From Liolophura sinensis (taxonomy: Eukaryota > Mollusca > Polyplacophora > Chitonida > Chitonidae), in assembly GCF_032854445.1 (NCBI RefSeq), contig NC_088307.1, positions 16,940,017-16,988,000 of the forward strand: a stretch of DNA of 47,984 nt, read 5' to 3'. Shown here piece by piece: positions 47,723-47,984 of the stretch. Below the pieces are notes generated by a model. The model was not told the DNA's origin. It did no database searches and worked only from the letters and a program-made list of their open reading frames with translations. The position numbers were made by a program, and so were the translations under genes. Every line of letters starts with the position of its first letter. Position 1 is the first letter of the stretch.

Positions 47723-47984
47723 GTGAGTGACACAGTAATATTGGTCCAAATTTTTATCTTAATGATAACATTTGATGTTTGTTAAGCTGTTTTATTCAAT
47801 TAACTTTTAGTAATGCTTTGACAAACTGTTACTACTTTCCCCTGTCTCGTTAATATAGAGGTCCTCAGGAAAGAGAAAAGAAAATATAGGTTTTCTTGTA
47901 CTTAAGAGCAGAGTGATGTTTTCAAATGCAAATATAATATTCGTCTAACTGCTAAGAATCCATTCTCTGTCCACCATGTGTTTA

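Overview
This is a gene-sparse, intron-rich animal nuclear window of about 48 kb. The split genes, GT-AG introns, low GC, many tandem repeats and repeated copies of a tRNA-headed SINE with the core 'gtataagtgaaatattcttg' point to a lophotrochozoan, most likely a bivalve mollusc. That SINE core matches what I remember of the Meta-domain SINEs of bivalves; no search was run. There are no prokaryotic features, CRISPR arrays or operons.

Two genes account for all convincing coding sequence, and they are divergent. On the minus strand (2069-12717) lies a complete WDR5 gene (13 coding exons, 351 codons), the WD40 hub of the MLL/SET1 histone H3K4 methyltransferase complexes. On the plus strand (17742 to beyond the right edge) lies a BET bromodomain gene (BRD2/3/4; Drosophila fs(1)h). 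Twenty-one coding exons (1130 codons) are visible: bromodomain 1, a proline-rich linker, bromodomain 2, a CK2-type acidic/serine cluster, a basic region, the ET domain, a BRD2/3-like coiled coil with a serine tail, and then the start of a BRD4-long-like C-terminal extension. The gene runs out of the window before the expected P-TEFb-binding C-terminus.

Layout: 1-2068, WDR5 3' flank/UTR with one SINE; 2069-12717, WDR5 with introns holding three tandem repeats and several SINEs; about 13.8-14.6 kb, divergent promoter zone (NRF1-like and TCGCGAGA motifs, then a CCAAT/TATA module); 14.6-17.7 kb, no recognised gene; 17.7-34.4 kb, BET core exons, with a PIF/Harbinger-like MITE in intron 1; 34.4-35.95 kb, probable short-isoform 3' end; 36-41 kb, long intron; 41.86-43.82 kb, a 34-copy 58-bp satellite inside an intron; 44.1-47.7 kb, proline-rich exons and the BRD4-like motif.

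Both products are chromatin readers of active genes: WDR5 scaffolds H3K4 methylation and BET proteins read acetylated histones and recruit elongation factors. The same head-to-head neighbourhood (BRD3-WDR5) exists on human 9q34, so the main discovery value is an apparently ancient linked pair, plus a single invertebrate BET gene that seems to make both BRD2/3-like and BRD4-like ends. I found no evidence of a wholly new molecular system.
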